DNA of 64,000 bases from Falsihalocynthiibacter arcticus (GTDB lineage Bacteria > Pseudomonadota > Alphaproteobacteria > Rhodobacterales > Rhodobacteraceae). Within the stretch, counting starts at the first letter, position 1. Each line of letters starts with the position of its first letter. Shown one piece after another: positions 55,638 to 64,000 of this stretch. A program made the translations under genes and the position numbers. The stretch spans positions 2,013,501 to 2,077,500 of the forward strand of contig NZ_CP014327.1 of assembly GCF_000812665.2 (NCBI RefSeq). The letters are read 5' to 3'. The notes under the pieces are model-generated. The model did no database searches. It worked only from the letters and a program-made list of their open reading frames with translations, and was not told the origin of the DNA.

Positions 55638-56687
55638 ATGAAAAAAATCAAATTGGGCCGCAGCTCTCTCGAAGTCACACAACTTTGTTTGGGAACAATG
55701 ACTTGGGGAAGCCGAAACACCGAAGCCGAGGGGCATGCTCAGATTGATTTCGCCACCGAACGCGGCATCAACTTCATGGACACCGCCGAAATGTATCCCG
55801 TGACGCCCGTCACAAAAGAGACTGTCGGCAACACCGAGACTATCGTTGGAAACTGGATTGCCAAGAACCAAGCGCGCCGCGCCGACTGGGTGATTGCGAC
55901 GAAAGTCAGCGGGTTTAACGAACGGTTTGTGCGCGAAGGGCAGCCCCTTACGGGCGAAACAATGCGCGCAGCACTTGAAGGCTCTCTTGCGCGCCTCAAA
56001 ACCGATTACGTCGACCTTTATCAAATCCATTGGCCCAATCGCGGGTCCTATCACTTCCGCCAGTATTGGGAATTTGACCCGTCTTCTCAGGATCGCGCGA
56101 AAACCATGGATCACATGGCCGACATCCTCCAGACGTTGGCCGCCCTTCAGAAAGAAGGCAAAATCCGCGAGTTTGGGCTTTCAAACGAAAGTGCATGGGG
56201 CACGTCCCAGTGGTTGCGCCTTGCCGACGAACTTGGCGCACCGCGCGTCCAAACAGTGCAAAACGAATACTCCTTGCTGTGCCGTGTGTTTGATACCGAT
56301 TTTTCAGAGCTTTCCTGTAACGAGGACGTCACCTTGCTGGCTTACTCCCCGTTGGCAGCGAGCCTTTTGACCGGTAAATATGAAGGTGGAACGGTATTCC
56401 CTGAGCGGTCGCGCCGCACGCTTGAGGAGACACTTGGCGGACGCGTGACCCCGCGCGTTTGGCCCGCCATTGATGCGTATCATGCGATTGCAAAAAAGCA
56501 TGGAATTGACCCCGTGCAAATGGCGATTGCATGGACAATGACACGACCCTTCCTGACGTCGCCAATCTTCGGCGCAACCTCGGTTGAGCAGTTGGAAAAC
56601 TCGCTTAAAGCGGATTCGCTTACCTTAAGCGCAGAGGTACTGGCCGACATCAATCGGGCTTACCGCAGCCATCCGATGCCGTATTAG
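55638..56687 (+). CDS. Tas-like aldo/keto reductase
   Basis: A 349-residue NADPH reductase barrel close to E. coli Tas (346 residues): LGTMTWGSRNTEAEGHAQID, INFMDTAEMYPVTPVT (Asp and Tyr of the active site), VIATKVSGF (Lys), VDLYQIHWPN (His). Substrate unknown. It runs directly into the next gene: the stop and the next ATG are adjacent. Confidence 0.92.
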   Translation: MKKIKLGRSSLEVTQLCLGTMTWGSRNTEAEGHAQIDFATERGINFMDTAEMYPVTPVTKETVGNTETIVGNWIAKNQARRADWVIATKVSGFNERFVREGQPLTGETMRAALEGSLARLKTDYVDLYQIHWPNRGSYHFRQYWEFDPSSQDRAKTMDHMADILQTLAALQKEGKIREFGLSNESAWGTSQWLRLADELGAPRVQTVQNEYSLLCRVFDTDFSELSCNEDVTLLAYSPLAASLLTGKYEGGTVFPERSRRTLEETLGGRVTPRVWPAIDAYHAIAKKHGIDPVQMAIAWTMTRPFLTSPIFGATSVEQLENSLKADSLTLSAEVLADINRAYRSHPMPY

Positions 56688-57230
56688 ATGAGTCGCGACG
56701 AGGAGAAAACCGTAGCCATAATTGGCTGCGGGACCGTGGGGCGGAATTGGGCGTTGCTCTTTCTGCGGGCGGGGTGGCGCGTTCGGGTTTTTGATCCCGA
56801 TCCGCTGGCGGAAGAGAAAATGCGTCGTCTTTTTCAGCAGGCCCAAGCGGAGATTTCGGCGTTTGAGAAGGTTCAAGATACAGCGCTAAGCTTCCACAAG
56901 GGGCTCTCTGAGGTCGTACAAGGGGCTGTCTGGATTCAAGAATCTGCGCCTGACAGATTAGACTTAAAACGCCAGATATATCACATCGTTCAGGCGCATT
57001 CGCAGCCCAGTGCCTTGATTGCGTCGTCCTCCGAGACGCTGACTTCGGCCGATATTCAAGCCAGTGCAACCCGCGCAAAATACATGCTGGTTATTCGTCC
57101 TTTGAGCGCGGGATTTACGACCGAGAAAGTGGGTGTTCTGGAAGGCCCATTAAGTCCGCTAGAGCTACTTGCTCAACTCTCTGAGTTTTTAAAAACGCTT
57201 GGCTTGGACCCTCGAATCATTCTCGCTTAA
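56688..57230 (+). CDS. Stand-alone NAD-binding domain of 3-hydroxyacyl-CoA dehydrogenase
   Basis: A 180-residue Rossmann-fold protein with TVAIIGCGTVGRNWALLFLR and WIQESAPDRLDLKRQIYHIV, typical of 3-hydroxyacyl-CoA or carnitine dehydrogenases. The second, C-terminal catalytic domain of ~110 residues is absent, and the usual catalytic His context is changed (LIASSSETLTSADIQ, then VIRPLSAG where HPFNP is normal). Catalysis is doubtful. Its ATG is 0 bases from the stop of the reductase. Confidence 0.75.
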   Translation: MSRDEEKTVAIIGCGTVGRNWALLFLRAGWRVRVFDPDPLAEEKMRRLFQQAQAEISAFEKVQDTALSFHKGLSEVVQGAVWIQESAPDRLDLKRQIYHIVQAHSQPSALIASSSETLTSADIQASATRAKYMLVIRPLSAGFTTEKVGVLEGPLSPLELLAQLSEFLKTLGLDPRIILA

Positions 57231-57259
57231 AGCGCCAATTATTCCTAAAGGAATTGCCC

Positions 57260-58168
57260 GTGGAACTTTGGATTCCCATCACGATTGCTGCTGCATTTGC
57301 ACAGAACTTGCGGTTCATGTTGCAAAAGCACCTCAAGTCGACCCAGCTTTCCACCGGAGGGGCGACCTTCGCGCGGTTCCTTTATTCCGCGCCATTGGTG
57401 GCGCTTTTGCTTGCGGCCTACCTGCATTTCAGTGGGATACCCATTCCACAAGTGAATGCGCGATTTTGGGTCATGGCGCTGTCCGGTGGGCTCGCGCAAA
57501 TCTTGGCAACAATGTGTGTGGTTGCATTGTTTTCCCACCGTAGTTTTGCCGTCGGTATTACCTTCAAGAAAACCGAAGTGCTGCAAACGGCACTGTTGAG
57601 TTTTGTCGTCCTTGGAGAAAAAATTTCGGCTTGGGGCTTGGGGGCAATTTTGGTTGGCTTTGTAGGAGTTGTACTCCTTGCCGATAATCGGGGAATGGGT
57701 GCGACGGGCTGGAAAGCTAGGCTTTTTAATCGAGCTGCGGGGCTTGGATTGTTGTCAGGCGTCCTCTTCGCGATTTCGGCAACGGGGTATCGGGGCGCGT
57801 CGTTGTCGCTAGGGCTGGATGTGCCGTTTTTTGCGCGGGCGTGCTTCACTTTGGCGATTGTGACGGCCAGTCAAACGGTTGCGATGGGGATCTGGCTTTT
57901 GATGCGGGAACGTGGAGAAATGACACGTGTGGTTGCCAACTGGCGGGTTGCGGGCCTTGTTGGCGTCACATCCATGATCGGATCGCTGGGATGGTTCACA
58001 GCTTTTACGCTGCAAAACGCGGCCTATGTGAAGGCTTTGGGGCAGGTCGAATTACTGTTTAGCTTCCTTGCAAGCACGTTGTTTTTTCACGAAAAGACGA
58101 CCGCGCGGGAACGTATTGCGATGCTCTTCCTGACAGGGTCGATCTTGCTTCTTGTGGTTCTCGCCTAG
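57260..58168 (+). CDS. DMT/EamA-family transporter
   Basis: A 302-residue membrane protein with about ten hydrophobic segments in two similar halves; the second ends with GQVELLFSFLASTLFFHEKT, the EamA pattern. Exports metabolites such as amino acids in the family; substrate unknown. A GTG start at 57260 is set by AAGGA 8 bases before it. Its stop overlaps the convergent NUDIX stop by 4 bases. Confidence 0.85.
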   Translation: MELWIPITIAAAFAQNLRFMLQKHLKSTQLSTGGATFARFLYSAPLVALLLAAYLHFSGIPIPQVNARFWVMALSGGLAQILATMCVVALFSHRSFAVGITFKKTEVLQTALLSFVVLGEKISAWGLGAILVGFVGVVLLADNRGMGATGWKARLFNRAAGLGLLSGVLFAISATGYRGASLSLGLDVPFFARACFTLAIVTASQTVAMGIWLLMRERGEMTRVVANWRVAGLVGVTSMIGSLGWFTAFTLQNAAYVKALGQVELLFSFLASTLFFHEKTTARERIAMLFLTGSILLLVVLA

Positions 58169-58839
58169 GAGTTGAGCCGCAGGAACAGGTTTTCTTCGTC
58201 GTTATTCTTGAAAAAGGGCACTGATTTTGGCGGTAATCCGTCGCGAAGAACTTGGGAAACTTCGGCGAGGACAACCTCGGTAATAAAGGGAAGGTCAAGC
58301 TCCTTGGCGTTGGAAATTGCAATCCAATGCAGATGGGAAAGCTCGTCCGAAGCTGCCGAAAAATCGCTTGGATTGCCATGAACATGATGTGCGTCGACGA
58401 GGAAAAACCGTGCGTCAAATCTGCGGGGGCGTCCGGGGGGCGTAATGGCGCGAAAAACAAAGGAAAGGCCTTCCGCGGACGGGATAAATCCGCGCGCAGC
58501 AAAATCTGCCCAATCAGGAGGGATATCGCCAGCCCATTGGCCTTCGCGACCAAGGATCAGTCCAGTTTCTTCCCAAAGTTCCCGAATTCCAGCGACCAAA
58601 AGAGCGTGGGATAGGTTGCGAGGACTGCCTTCTTGCAAGCGCTCCAAGCATTTTCCACCAACCGTGGCGCACAACGGAATGTCGTGATCGCCTTGGTCAA
58701 CCGCGCCCCCGGGGAACACGTATTTATTGGGCATAAAGGCCGCATTTTCGCCGCGCTGCCCCATAAGAACATGCGGAACGCCGTCGATGTCGCGGTGCAA
58801 AATCGTTGTTGCCGCGTTGCGAAGGGCTGATTTATCCAA
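58165..58839 (-). CDS. NUDIX hydrolase
   Basis: A 224-residue NUDIX protein of the type that hydrolyses CoA or nucleotide diphosphates. YVFPGGAVDQGD is near 37 and the helix continues LLVAGIRELWEETGLILG (REXXEE core). The start is TTG at 58839 behind a perfect AGGAGG, 8 bases after the DUF983 stop. Confidence 0.88.
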   Translation of the reverse strand: MDKSALRNAATTILHRDIDGVPHVLMGQRGENAAFMPNKYVFPGGAVDQGDHDIPLCATVGGKCLERLQEGSPRNLSHALLVAGIRELWEETGLILGREGQWAGDIPPDWADFAARGFIPSAEGLSFVFRAITPPGRPRRFDARFFLVDAHHVHGNPSDFSAASDELSHLHWIAISNAKELDLPFITEVVLAEVSQVLRDGLPPKSVPFFKNNDEENLFLRLNS

Positions 58840-58847
58840 ATTACCTC

Positions 58848-59255
58848 CTAGGAGGCGGACTTACGCACCGGAGGGACTATTCCAAATCCGTGCATCCGCT
58901 TTGCCCATTGTAGCGCCACAAATGCGCCCTTGAATCTAGGCAGAAGATAGAGCGAAAGCCCGACACAGCCAACCGTAAAAGCCGTCGCTAAGAGAAGGGG
59001 ATCGGGCTGATAGCGCACAAAAACCATCAAGAGTGTTGGGGCCATAAGGTGTCCGACCACGAGGATCGTGAGATAGGCTGGGCCGTCGTCTGCGCGTTGA
59101 TGATGCAATTCCTCACTGCAAACCGAACAATGTGGGCGCACTTTAAGATAGCTCACAAGCATCGGGCCGGACCCGCAGTTAGGGCAGCGGCGGCGCCATC
59201 CACGTTTTAAGGCTTGTTTAAGGGGGCGTTCAATTTGGGTTTGGGGCATGCTCAT
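58848..59255 (-). CDS. DUF983 membrane protein
   Basis: A 135-residue protein with a double zinc-ribbon-like CPNCGSGPMLVSYLKVRPHCSVC start, a DDGPAY motif and two membrane helices (about 58-78 and 82-102), as in DUF983. Role unknown, often near respiratory assembly genes. The ATG at 59255 is preferred over GTG at 59258. Operon with the NUDIX gene. Confidence 0.88.
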   Translation of the reverse strand: MSMPQTQIERPLKQALKRGWRRRCPNCGSGPMLVSYLKVRPHCSVCSEELHHQRADDGPAYLTILVVGHLMAPTLLMVFVRYQPDPLLLATAFTVGCVGLSLYLLPRFKGAFVALQWAKRMHGFGIVPPVRKSAS

Positions 59256-59337
59256 CACTTGATCCTATTCGTCGCGTAAACTTAGGTAACGGCGAAAGCC
59301 CTTTTTTCACAGGGGTAAATTGGAATTGCGTCGGGAT

Positions 59338-59364
59338 GTCGCAAATTTTTCGTCTAATTGCGAC
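59338..59364. repeat. Inverted repeat upstream of the EF-hand gene
   Basis: GTCGCAA (59338-59344) and TTGCGAC (59358-59364) are inverted arms, and AATTGCGTCGG / AATTGCGACGG occur as direct copies at 59323 and 59356. A possible regulator site about 87 bp before the gene. Confidence 0.4.
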
Positions 59365-59450
59365 GGAAAGCTTTGGGTGGCGCGTTTATTACTCAGAACA
59401 TAGGCAGAAAGCACTGCTTGTGAGGTTTGAACTACAAAGGATAAATAAAG

Positions 59451-59945
59451 ATGAAACGCACTACATTGATCGCAGGTTTGACAGCAGTTTCTATCGGCGC
59501 AGCCGCGTTGAGCACGGGGGCCTTCGCGGATGAAAAAGGCGGCAAGGGACGCCATAATGGCCCGCGCTTTAACTTCGAAGAAGTTGATTTGAACTCCGAT
59601 GGTAAAATCACGGCCGAAGAAATGCAGGCCCATCAAGCAGCACGTTTCGCCGCTGTGGACACAAATGGTGACGGAAAACTTTCCGTAGAAGAGCTAAGCA
59701 GCCATTCTGAAGAAGGCCGGATGGAACGTGCTGAAAAGCGTCTCGAGAAGATGATGGAAAGAATGGATACGGATGCTGATGGCGCATTGAGTGCGATCGA
59801 AATGGCGCCAAAAGATGCGGATAAAATGTTTGAACGTCTCGACACGGACGGCGATGGTGCCGTGAGCAAAGAAGAGATGGATGCCCGCAAAGGCGGCCAT
59901 GGCAAAAAAGGTGGCCATGGTAAAAAAGACAAAAGCTCAAATTAG
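59451..59945 (+). CDS. Exported EF-hand calcium-binding protein
   Basis: A 164-residue periplasmic protein. The signal peptide ends near TGAFADE (about 27). Four EF-hand loops follow: DLNSDGKITAEE, DTNGDGKLSVEE, DTDADGALSAIE and DTDGDGAVSKEE. The tail is rich in G, H and K (KGGHGKKGGHGKK), which may bind metal. Sits before a sigma factor operon. Confidence 0.9.
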   Translation: MKRTTLIAGLTAVSIGAAALSTGAFADEKGGKGRHNGPRFNFEEVDLNSDGKITAEEMQAHQAARFAAVDTNGDGKLSVEELSSHSEEGRMERAEKRLEKMMERMDTDADGALSAIEMAPKDADKMFERLDTDGDGAVSKEEMDARKGGHGKKGGHGKKDKSSN

Positions 59946-60030
59946 GGCGCGTTAAGACTGTCCGAAGGGTTACGGTCCTTCGGACGACCAATCAGTTGCC
60001 AGATGATTTGAAACGAGTTACGCCCTGAGA

Positions 60031-60615
60031 ATGTCCATGCCGCTAGATGCTCTTTCAGATGTTGCCGATGACGCCCTTTTGGTGCTGTTCGCCAACGGTG
60101 ATCGGGGAGCGGCGCAGGCTTTGACGTTGCGATTGACGCCCCGTGCGTTGGGATTTGCCGCACGTATGCTTGGGGATCGGGCGGAAGCCGAAGATGTGAC
60201 ACAAGAAGCCATGCTGCGCCTGTGGAAAATTGCTCCAGATTGGCGGCAGGGCGAGGCGCAAGTCTCAACTTGGCTGTATCGCGTGGTTCGAAATTTATGC
60301 ACGGACCGATTGCGTAAAAAACGCGGTGTGGGGCTAGATGAAATCGCAGAACCATTGGATGAGTCTCCATCTGCGGTTGAGGTTATGCTAAATGAGGGTC
60401 GGGCCTACGCGCTAAAACAGGCGCTTTCTGCCCTGCCTGAGCGGCAACGTGAAGCCGTTATTTTACGGCACATTGATGGGCTTTCAAACCCAGAGATTGC
60501 GGAAATACTTGAAATTACCACCGAGGCCGTCGAAAGCTTGACGGCACGGGGCAAACGTTCGCTTACGACCATGTTGGCGGGAAAACGCAACGAGTTGGGA
60601 TATACAGATGAGTGA
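60031..60615 (+). CDS. ECF-type RNA polymerase sigma factor
   Basis: A 194-residue sigma factor: region 2 RMLGDRAEAEDVTQEAMLRL and VSTWLYRVVRNLCTDRLRKK, region 4 ALSALPERQREAVILRH and SNPEIAEILEITTEAVESL. It starts an operon with a membrane protein (8-base overlap) and a Spy/CpxP-like protein. This arrangement points to envelope or metal stress control. Confidence 0.92.
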   Translation: MSMPLDALSDVADDALLVLFANGDRGAAQALTLRLTPRALGFAARMLGDRAEAEDVTQEAMLRLWKIAPDWRQGEAQVSTWLYRVVRNLCTDRLRKKRGVGLDEIAEPLDESPSAVEVMLNEGRAYALKQALSALPERQREAVILRHIDGLSNPEIAEILEITTEAVESLTARGKRSLTTMLAGKRNELGYTDE

Positions 60616-60970
60616 TCATAGAACCGATCCGTTCGACCTTGATAGCTTTTTTGAGGCCGAGAAAAAGGATACGTCAGAGCCGTCCGCAGAATTTTTGGCG
60701 AACGTTTTGGCGGATGCGACTCTTGTACAAAATCAGCTTGGTTTAGCAAACAAAGCACCAAAGACGTCAACTGGTTTTTGGCGAACACTCAATGCGGTTC
60801 TTGGCGGTTGGCCAACGTTTGCGGGACTGGCAACGGCGACCATCGCGGGTGTTTGGATCGGGGTTAGCCCTCCGCAAGGCCTTGATACTTTGACCGATTC
60901 AGTCTTGGGCAACAGTTTTGATTATTCGGACTACCTCCCTAGCTTTGACAGCGTTTTGACGGAAGGATAG
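60608..60970 (+). CDS. Putative membrane anti-sigma-like protein
   Basis: A 120-residue protein: ~60 acidic cytoplasmic residues (DPFDLDSFFEAEKKDTSEPS), one hydrophobic segment near 68-86 (PTFAGLATATIAGVWIGV) and a short outer tail. Overlap with the sigma factor by 8 bases and topology suggest a control partner. No zinc anti-sigma motif (HxxxCxxC) is seen, so this is inference. Confidence 0.65.
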   Translation: MSDHRTDPFDLDSFFEAEKKDTSEPSAEFLANVLADATLVQNQLGLANKAPKTSTGFWRTLNAVLGGWPTFAGLATATIAGVWIGVSPPQGLDTLTDSVLGNSFDYSDYLPSFDSVLTEG

Positions 60971-60973
60971 ATC

Positions 60974-61477
60974 ATGATCAAAAACCCGCCTCCCTCCCAA
61001 ACTTCCCGCTTGGCGCGTGGAGTTCTTATCGGCTCACTGGCGCTTAATTTTCTAATTATTGGTGGCGCAATTGGGTTTATTCTCACGGCAGACAAGCATC
61101 GCCAACCTTTGCCCTCCTCCTTTTCGATTGGGCCGTTTACGCAAGCATTAGAGGACGTTCAACGCCAAAAAATCAGGGAAAACCTCAAAGAAAACATGGA
61201 GGTGCGGCGTAAAAACGACTGGCGGGAGAGCCGGAGGGCGTTTGCCGCATTTTTAGCGTCCTTGCAGCAGGAACCGTTCGAGCGCGCGAAGGTTGTAGAT
61301 GCTTTGAATGCGATGGAAATGCAGAGCAAAACGCGGCGCAAGGAGGGTACCGACGCTTACTTAGATGCCCTTGAATCGATGACCCCGCAAGAACGTTCTA
61401 CCTATGTCGAAAGGTTGGAACGGGAAGTAAAGAAACATCGCTCCAGACCTAAAAAAACCTCCCCCGAGCAGAAGTAA
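60974..61477 (+). CDS. Spy/CpxP-like periplasmic stress protein
   Basis: A 167-residue protein anchored by one N-terminal helix (about 17-38) with a helical periplasmic domain, IRENLKENMEVRRKNDWRES and LDALESMTPQERSTYVERLE, the pattern of heavy-metal-sensor or Spy-like proteins. Third gene of the sigma factor operon. Confidence 0.8.
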   Translation: MIKNPPPSQTSRLARGVLIGSLALNFLIIGGAIGFILTADKHRQPLPSSFSIGPFTQALEDVQRQKIRENLKENMEVRRKNDWRESRRAFAAFLASLQQEPFERAKVVDALNAMEMQSKTRRKEGTDAYLDALESMTPQERSTYVERLEREVKKHRSRPKKTSPEQK

Positions 61478-62854
61478 TCAAGCTGCGCTTAAATTAACTG
61501 TCACCTGATTGCGCCCGTCGGACTTTGCCGTAAACAAGGCGCGATCAGCTCGGGCAAGGAGTTCCGTCAAGCTGTGACTTTTTCCATCCCCCATGGCGAC
61601 GCCAATGCTCAAAGTTACGCTCAATGATTTTGGGCCGGCCCCGATTGTGATTTCAGTCTGTTCCACAGCGTGTCGTAAGCGCTCGGCGGCAATCCGCGCC
61701 ACACTTAAGGACGTGTCGGGCATTGCGATCAGGAACTCCTCGCCTCCAATACGAGCCAAAAGATCAACGCCTCGTAAATTTTCGCGTATGCGTTTTGCAA
61801 CTTCGATGAGGACCTCGTCGCCCGCGGCATGACCAAAGCTGTCGTTTACACTTTTGAAGCGGTCTAAATCGAGGATCATGACGGCGAATCTTCGTTTCGT
61901 TTGGTATGCGCGCTCAACGATATGTCCCAAATGGGGCAGGGCATAACGGCGGTTATATAGGCCCGTAAGCGGATCGATCACTGCCATCCGCAAGCCATCC
62001 TGAACTGTTTCGCGCAGGCGGTCCGACTGTCGTTTGCGTTTGATTTGGGTTTTGACTCGAAGAGCGAGCTCCTCAGGGTCGAAATCGTCACTGATCAGGT
62101 CGCTCGCGTCCAGATCAAGCGCGACAACCGCTTGCGAGTGAGACGGTTGTTTTAACACCATTAAAACAGGGGTATATCGCGTTTCCGTTCGACTCTTGAG
62201 TTCGGACAAAAGTCGCAGTCCTTCGTCAGGATGATCAAGGTCGCCTGCGATGATAAACATGTCCGGCATTGGACCATTATAGAGCGACTGTAAGGCTTCG
62301 TTCCGCGAGAGAATAGTGATCCGGTCACTGACTTTGGACACAAGCAGGGAGCGCCATCGAAGGGCGGTTTCTTTGTGCGCCGCTATTAAAGCAACGTTTC
62401 CTGGCATTTCAAAACCCGCCTGTGCTTCTGCAAAACCCAACTCCCTGCAAGTTGACGCACGCAAGCGCAATTCATCCGCTGTGCCACAAGCACGGAGTAA
62501 ACTGCGGACGCGTGCCAAAAGAGTGAGTTCGTCGAGAGGCTTAAAGAGAATATCGTCTGCCCCTGCTTTGAGGGCGCGTAATTTGGAGGTCGTATCAGAC
62601 GATGAGGTGATCATAATGACCGGAATATGTTCTGTAATCGGGTCCGATCGCAGCGCTTCACATACTGAGATTCCGTCCATTTCGGGCATTTGCGCGTCGA
62701 GGATAATCAGGTCCGGATGCTCAGATCGCGCGGCTTCAAGTGCTTGTTGGCCGCTGGCCGCTTGGATCACGTCATAAAATGCCGAAGATAGTTTTACCTT
62801 CAGGACAATTCTATTTGTCGCAACGTTGTCCGCTATAAGGATCCGTCCGGCCAT
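61478..62854 (-). CDS. pleD: PleD-like diguanylate cyclase with REC domains
   Basis: A 458-residue response regulator: first REC with phospho-Asp in LIILDAQMPEMDGISVCEA (about 53), a second degenerate REC at about 150-270, and a GGEEF domain at 290-458 (ARIGGEEFLIAMP). The product-inhibition I-site RGVD lies five residues before GGEEF. It makes c-di-GMP when phosphorylated. Length and domain order match PleD. Confidence 0.93.
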   Translation of the reverse strand: MAGRILIADNVATNRIVLKVKLSSAFYDVIQAASGQQALEAARSEHPDLIILDAQMPEMDGISVCEALRSDPITEHIPVIMITSSSDTTSKLRALKAGADDILFKPLDELTLLARVRSLLRACGTADELRLRASTCRELGFAEAQAGFEMPGNVALIAAHKETALRWRSLLVSKVSDRITILSRNEALQSLYNGPMPDMFIIAGDLDHPDEGLRLLSELKSRTETRYTPVLMVLKQPSHSQAVVALDLDASDLISDDFDPEELALRVKTQIKRKRQSDRLRETVQDGLRMAVIDPLTGLYNRRYALPHLGHIVERAYQTKRRFAVMILDLDRFKSVNDSFGHAAGDEVLIEVAKRIRENLRGVDLLARIGGEEFLIAMPDTSLSVARIAAERLRHAVEQTEITIGAGPKSLSVTLSIGVAMGDGKSHSLTELLARADRALFTAKSDGRNQVTVNLSAA

Positions 62855-62940
62855 GTTTCCTCACAGATTTAACTCAAATTACTGTTGAATGTCCTATTCT
62901 TTGTTTAGATTGGTTAAAAATTCCTTTCCGAAAGAGATAA

Positions 62941-63222
62941 ATGATGGACGAGAAATCAGCGCACACAGTTGCAATCCAAACACTTGGCTGGCTCGCGAGT
63001 GAAGATGACCTTTGGGATGTGTTTCTTGGGTCCTCTGGGGCGAACATTGAAAGCATCAAAACAAGCGCCCAAGATCCCATATTTTTGGGCTCGGTTTTAG
63101 ACTTTCTCATGATGGATGATGCATGGGTCATGCGCGCCTGTGGGGCGCTTTCAATGCCAAATGAAACCCTGATGCAAGCGCGCCAAGCGCTCCCCGGTGG
63201 TCGGGATAGGAGTTGGACTTAA
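62941..63222 (+). CDS. DUF3572 family protein
   Basis: A 93-residue soluble protein of the alphaproteobacterial DUF3572 family (AIQTLGWLASEDDLWDVFLG, VLDFLMMDDAWVMRACGAL). No function known. Divergent from pleD, a common neighbour. A start at 62944 is equally possible. Confidence 0.9.
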   Translation: MMDEKSAHTVAIQTLGWLASEDDLWDVFLGSSGANIESIKTSAQDPIFLGSVLDFLMMDDAWVMRACGALSMPNETLMQARQALPGGRDRSWT

Positions 63223-63281
63223 TCGTTTACTTATATGCGGATAGGAATTGATTTCCTATCCGTTTCTAAGCAGGGCATGGA

Positions 63282-64000
63282 TCAGAGATCAATTTCGATG
63301 ACGCCGTTTTCGATTGCGGCTCGAGATTGGCAAAGGATGATACTGCTCGATTTCTCGGCCTTTGAGAGCACAAAGTCTCTGTGCTCGATCTCGCCCGAAA
63401 TGACGCCGCACTTACACACGCCACAGAGGCCGTCGGAGCATTTTATGTCCACGTGAATGCCCGCAGCGAGCAAAATATCCGATGCGCTGCTTTCCGCCGA
63501 TACAGGGAGTTCACGACCGTCTTTGAGTCGAAGTGTGAAGGGAGTGTTAACGTAATCGGGCGTTTCAGGGACGGCAAAATACTCAAGATGGCGCGTGTCT
63601 TCGGGGAATCCGTTAACTTCTGCCGCGTCTATAACGCTGGCCATATATGCCTCGGGGCCGCATGTGTAGACATGGGCCCCCTCCATGAATGCCAGAACCT
63701 TGCTCAAATCCGCACGGGTTCCTTCGTCGGAGAAGTGAAAATGGACGTTTTTTGTCCAAGGATAGCCCGCGAGGTCTGCAATAAAGCCAGCATTGGTGCG
63801 CGATGAGCAGCTGTAATGAAGCGCGAATTTTTGACCAATCGCGTGTAGGCGGTGGGCCATGGCGATCATCGGAGTGACCCCAATTCCGCCGCCCATAAGA
63901 TAGCTCATTGGCGCGTCTTCTGTCAGGGGGAAATGGTTGATGGGTTTGGAAACAAAGACACGGCGTCCTTGCGTGAAAATGCGGTGCATCAGTTTTGAGC
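63282..64000 (-). CDS. Oxygenase reductase with C-terminal 2Fe-2S domain (partial)
   Basis: The C-terminal ~240 residues of a ferredoxin-reductase-type electron-transfer protein; its N-terminal FMN domain lies beyond the window. Visible are LMGGGIGVTPMIAMAHRLHA and YTCGPEAYMASVI (NAD-binding) and a plant-type ferredoxin with CSDGLCGVCKCGVISGEIEH and a fourth Cys in IILCQSRA. This order (reductase then ferredoxin) is the vanillate or phthalate oxygenase reductase type. Confidence 0.88.
   Translation of the reverse strand, partial: SKLMHRIFTQGRRVFVSKPINHFPLTEDAPMSYLMGGGIGVTPMIAMAHRLHAIGQKFALHYSCSSRTNAGFIADLAGYPWTKNVHFHFSDEGTRADLSKVLAFMEGAHVYTCGPEAYMASVIDAAEVNGFPEDTRHLEYFAVPETPDYVNTPFTLRLKDGRELPVSAESSASDILLAAGIHVDIKCSDGLCGVCKCGVISGEIEHRDFVLSKAEKSSSIILCQSRAAIENGVIEIDL

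Noticed and set aside
1-64000. CRISPR array
   Set aside because: I saw no regularly spaced repeats and no cas gene.

Overview
The window comes from an alphaproteobacterium of the Roseobacter/Rhodobacterales type. The right-hand part shows this best: a PopZ/DUF2497-family protein, a DUF3572 protein, a PleD-like GGEEF protein, PutA next to a divergent Lrp-type regulator, EF-P, ValS, MetF next to a LysR regulator and a TolC protein. The window splits into two parts at a tRNA-Cys gene near 27,955-28,028.

Left part (1 to about 27,950): an integrated conjugative element whose left end lies outside the window. It holds a MobC-like fragment, a VirD2-type relaxase and a VirD4/TraG coupling protein on the plus strand. 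A complete-looking VirB-type secretion operon lies on the minus strand, read from about 17.3 kb down to 6.5 kb: unknown 117-aa protein, lytic transglycosylase, VirB2, VirB3, VirB4, a tiny lipoprotein, a second lytic transglycosylase, VirB5, VirB8, VirB9, VirB10, VirB11, a 63-aa DUF4177-like protein and VirB6. The right end carries a divergent pair of small ribbon-helix-helix proteins with two operator-like palindromes between them, an AlpA/excisionase-like protein, and a tyrosine integrase that ends about 60 bp from the 3' end of tRNA-Cys, the likely attachment site.

Cargo of the element: (i) a two-gene Septu-type defence module (PtuA-like ATPase and PtuB-like HNH nuclease) between virD4 and virB6, visibly richer in A+T than its neighbours; (ii) at 18.0-21.4 kb a three-gene operon of a 90-aa peptide, an Orn/Lys/Arg-decarboxylase-family PLP enzyme and a full-length class II lysyl-tRNA-synthetase-like protein; (iii) divergent from it, a 1025-aa protein with an N-terminal HTH, a degenerate P-loop region and a TPR-like C-terminus. 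A 226-bp region with a perfect GCTTTAC-based palindrome separates (ii) and (iii). I know of no described system with this set of genes, and it is my best candidate for something new. An XRE regulator with a small partner and a TrbM-like exported protein follow.

Right part (about 28-64 kb): chromosomal housekeeping and regulatory genes: pcm-like methyltransferase, tolC, popZ-like, cobQ (frameshifted), efp, a YgfZ-like protein, a glycosyltransferase, an MsbA-like ABC exporter (frameshifted), two aminotransferases, valS, an Lrp regulator, an orphan form-II CoxL-like molybdoenzyme subunit overlapping a DUF2235 hydrolase, metF/LysR, inositol monophosphatase, rhomboid protease, putA/Lrp, tRNA-Leu, an ImuA-like protein, a Tas-like aldo/keto reductase, a DMT transporter, NUDIX and DUF983, an EF-hand protein followed by an ECF sigma factor with a putative membrane partner and a Spy/CpxP-like protein, a PleD-like diguanylate cyclase, and an oxygenase-reductase cut by the window end. 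The cobQ and ABC-exporter frameshifts are both single missing bases beside G runs, so they may be sequence errors rather than decay.
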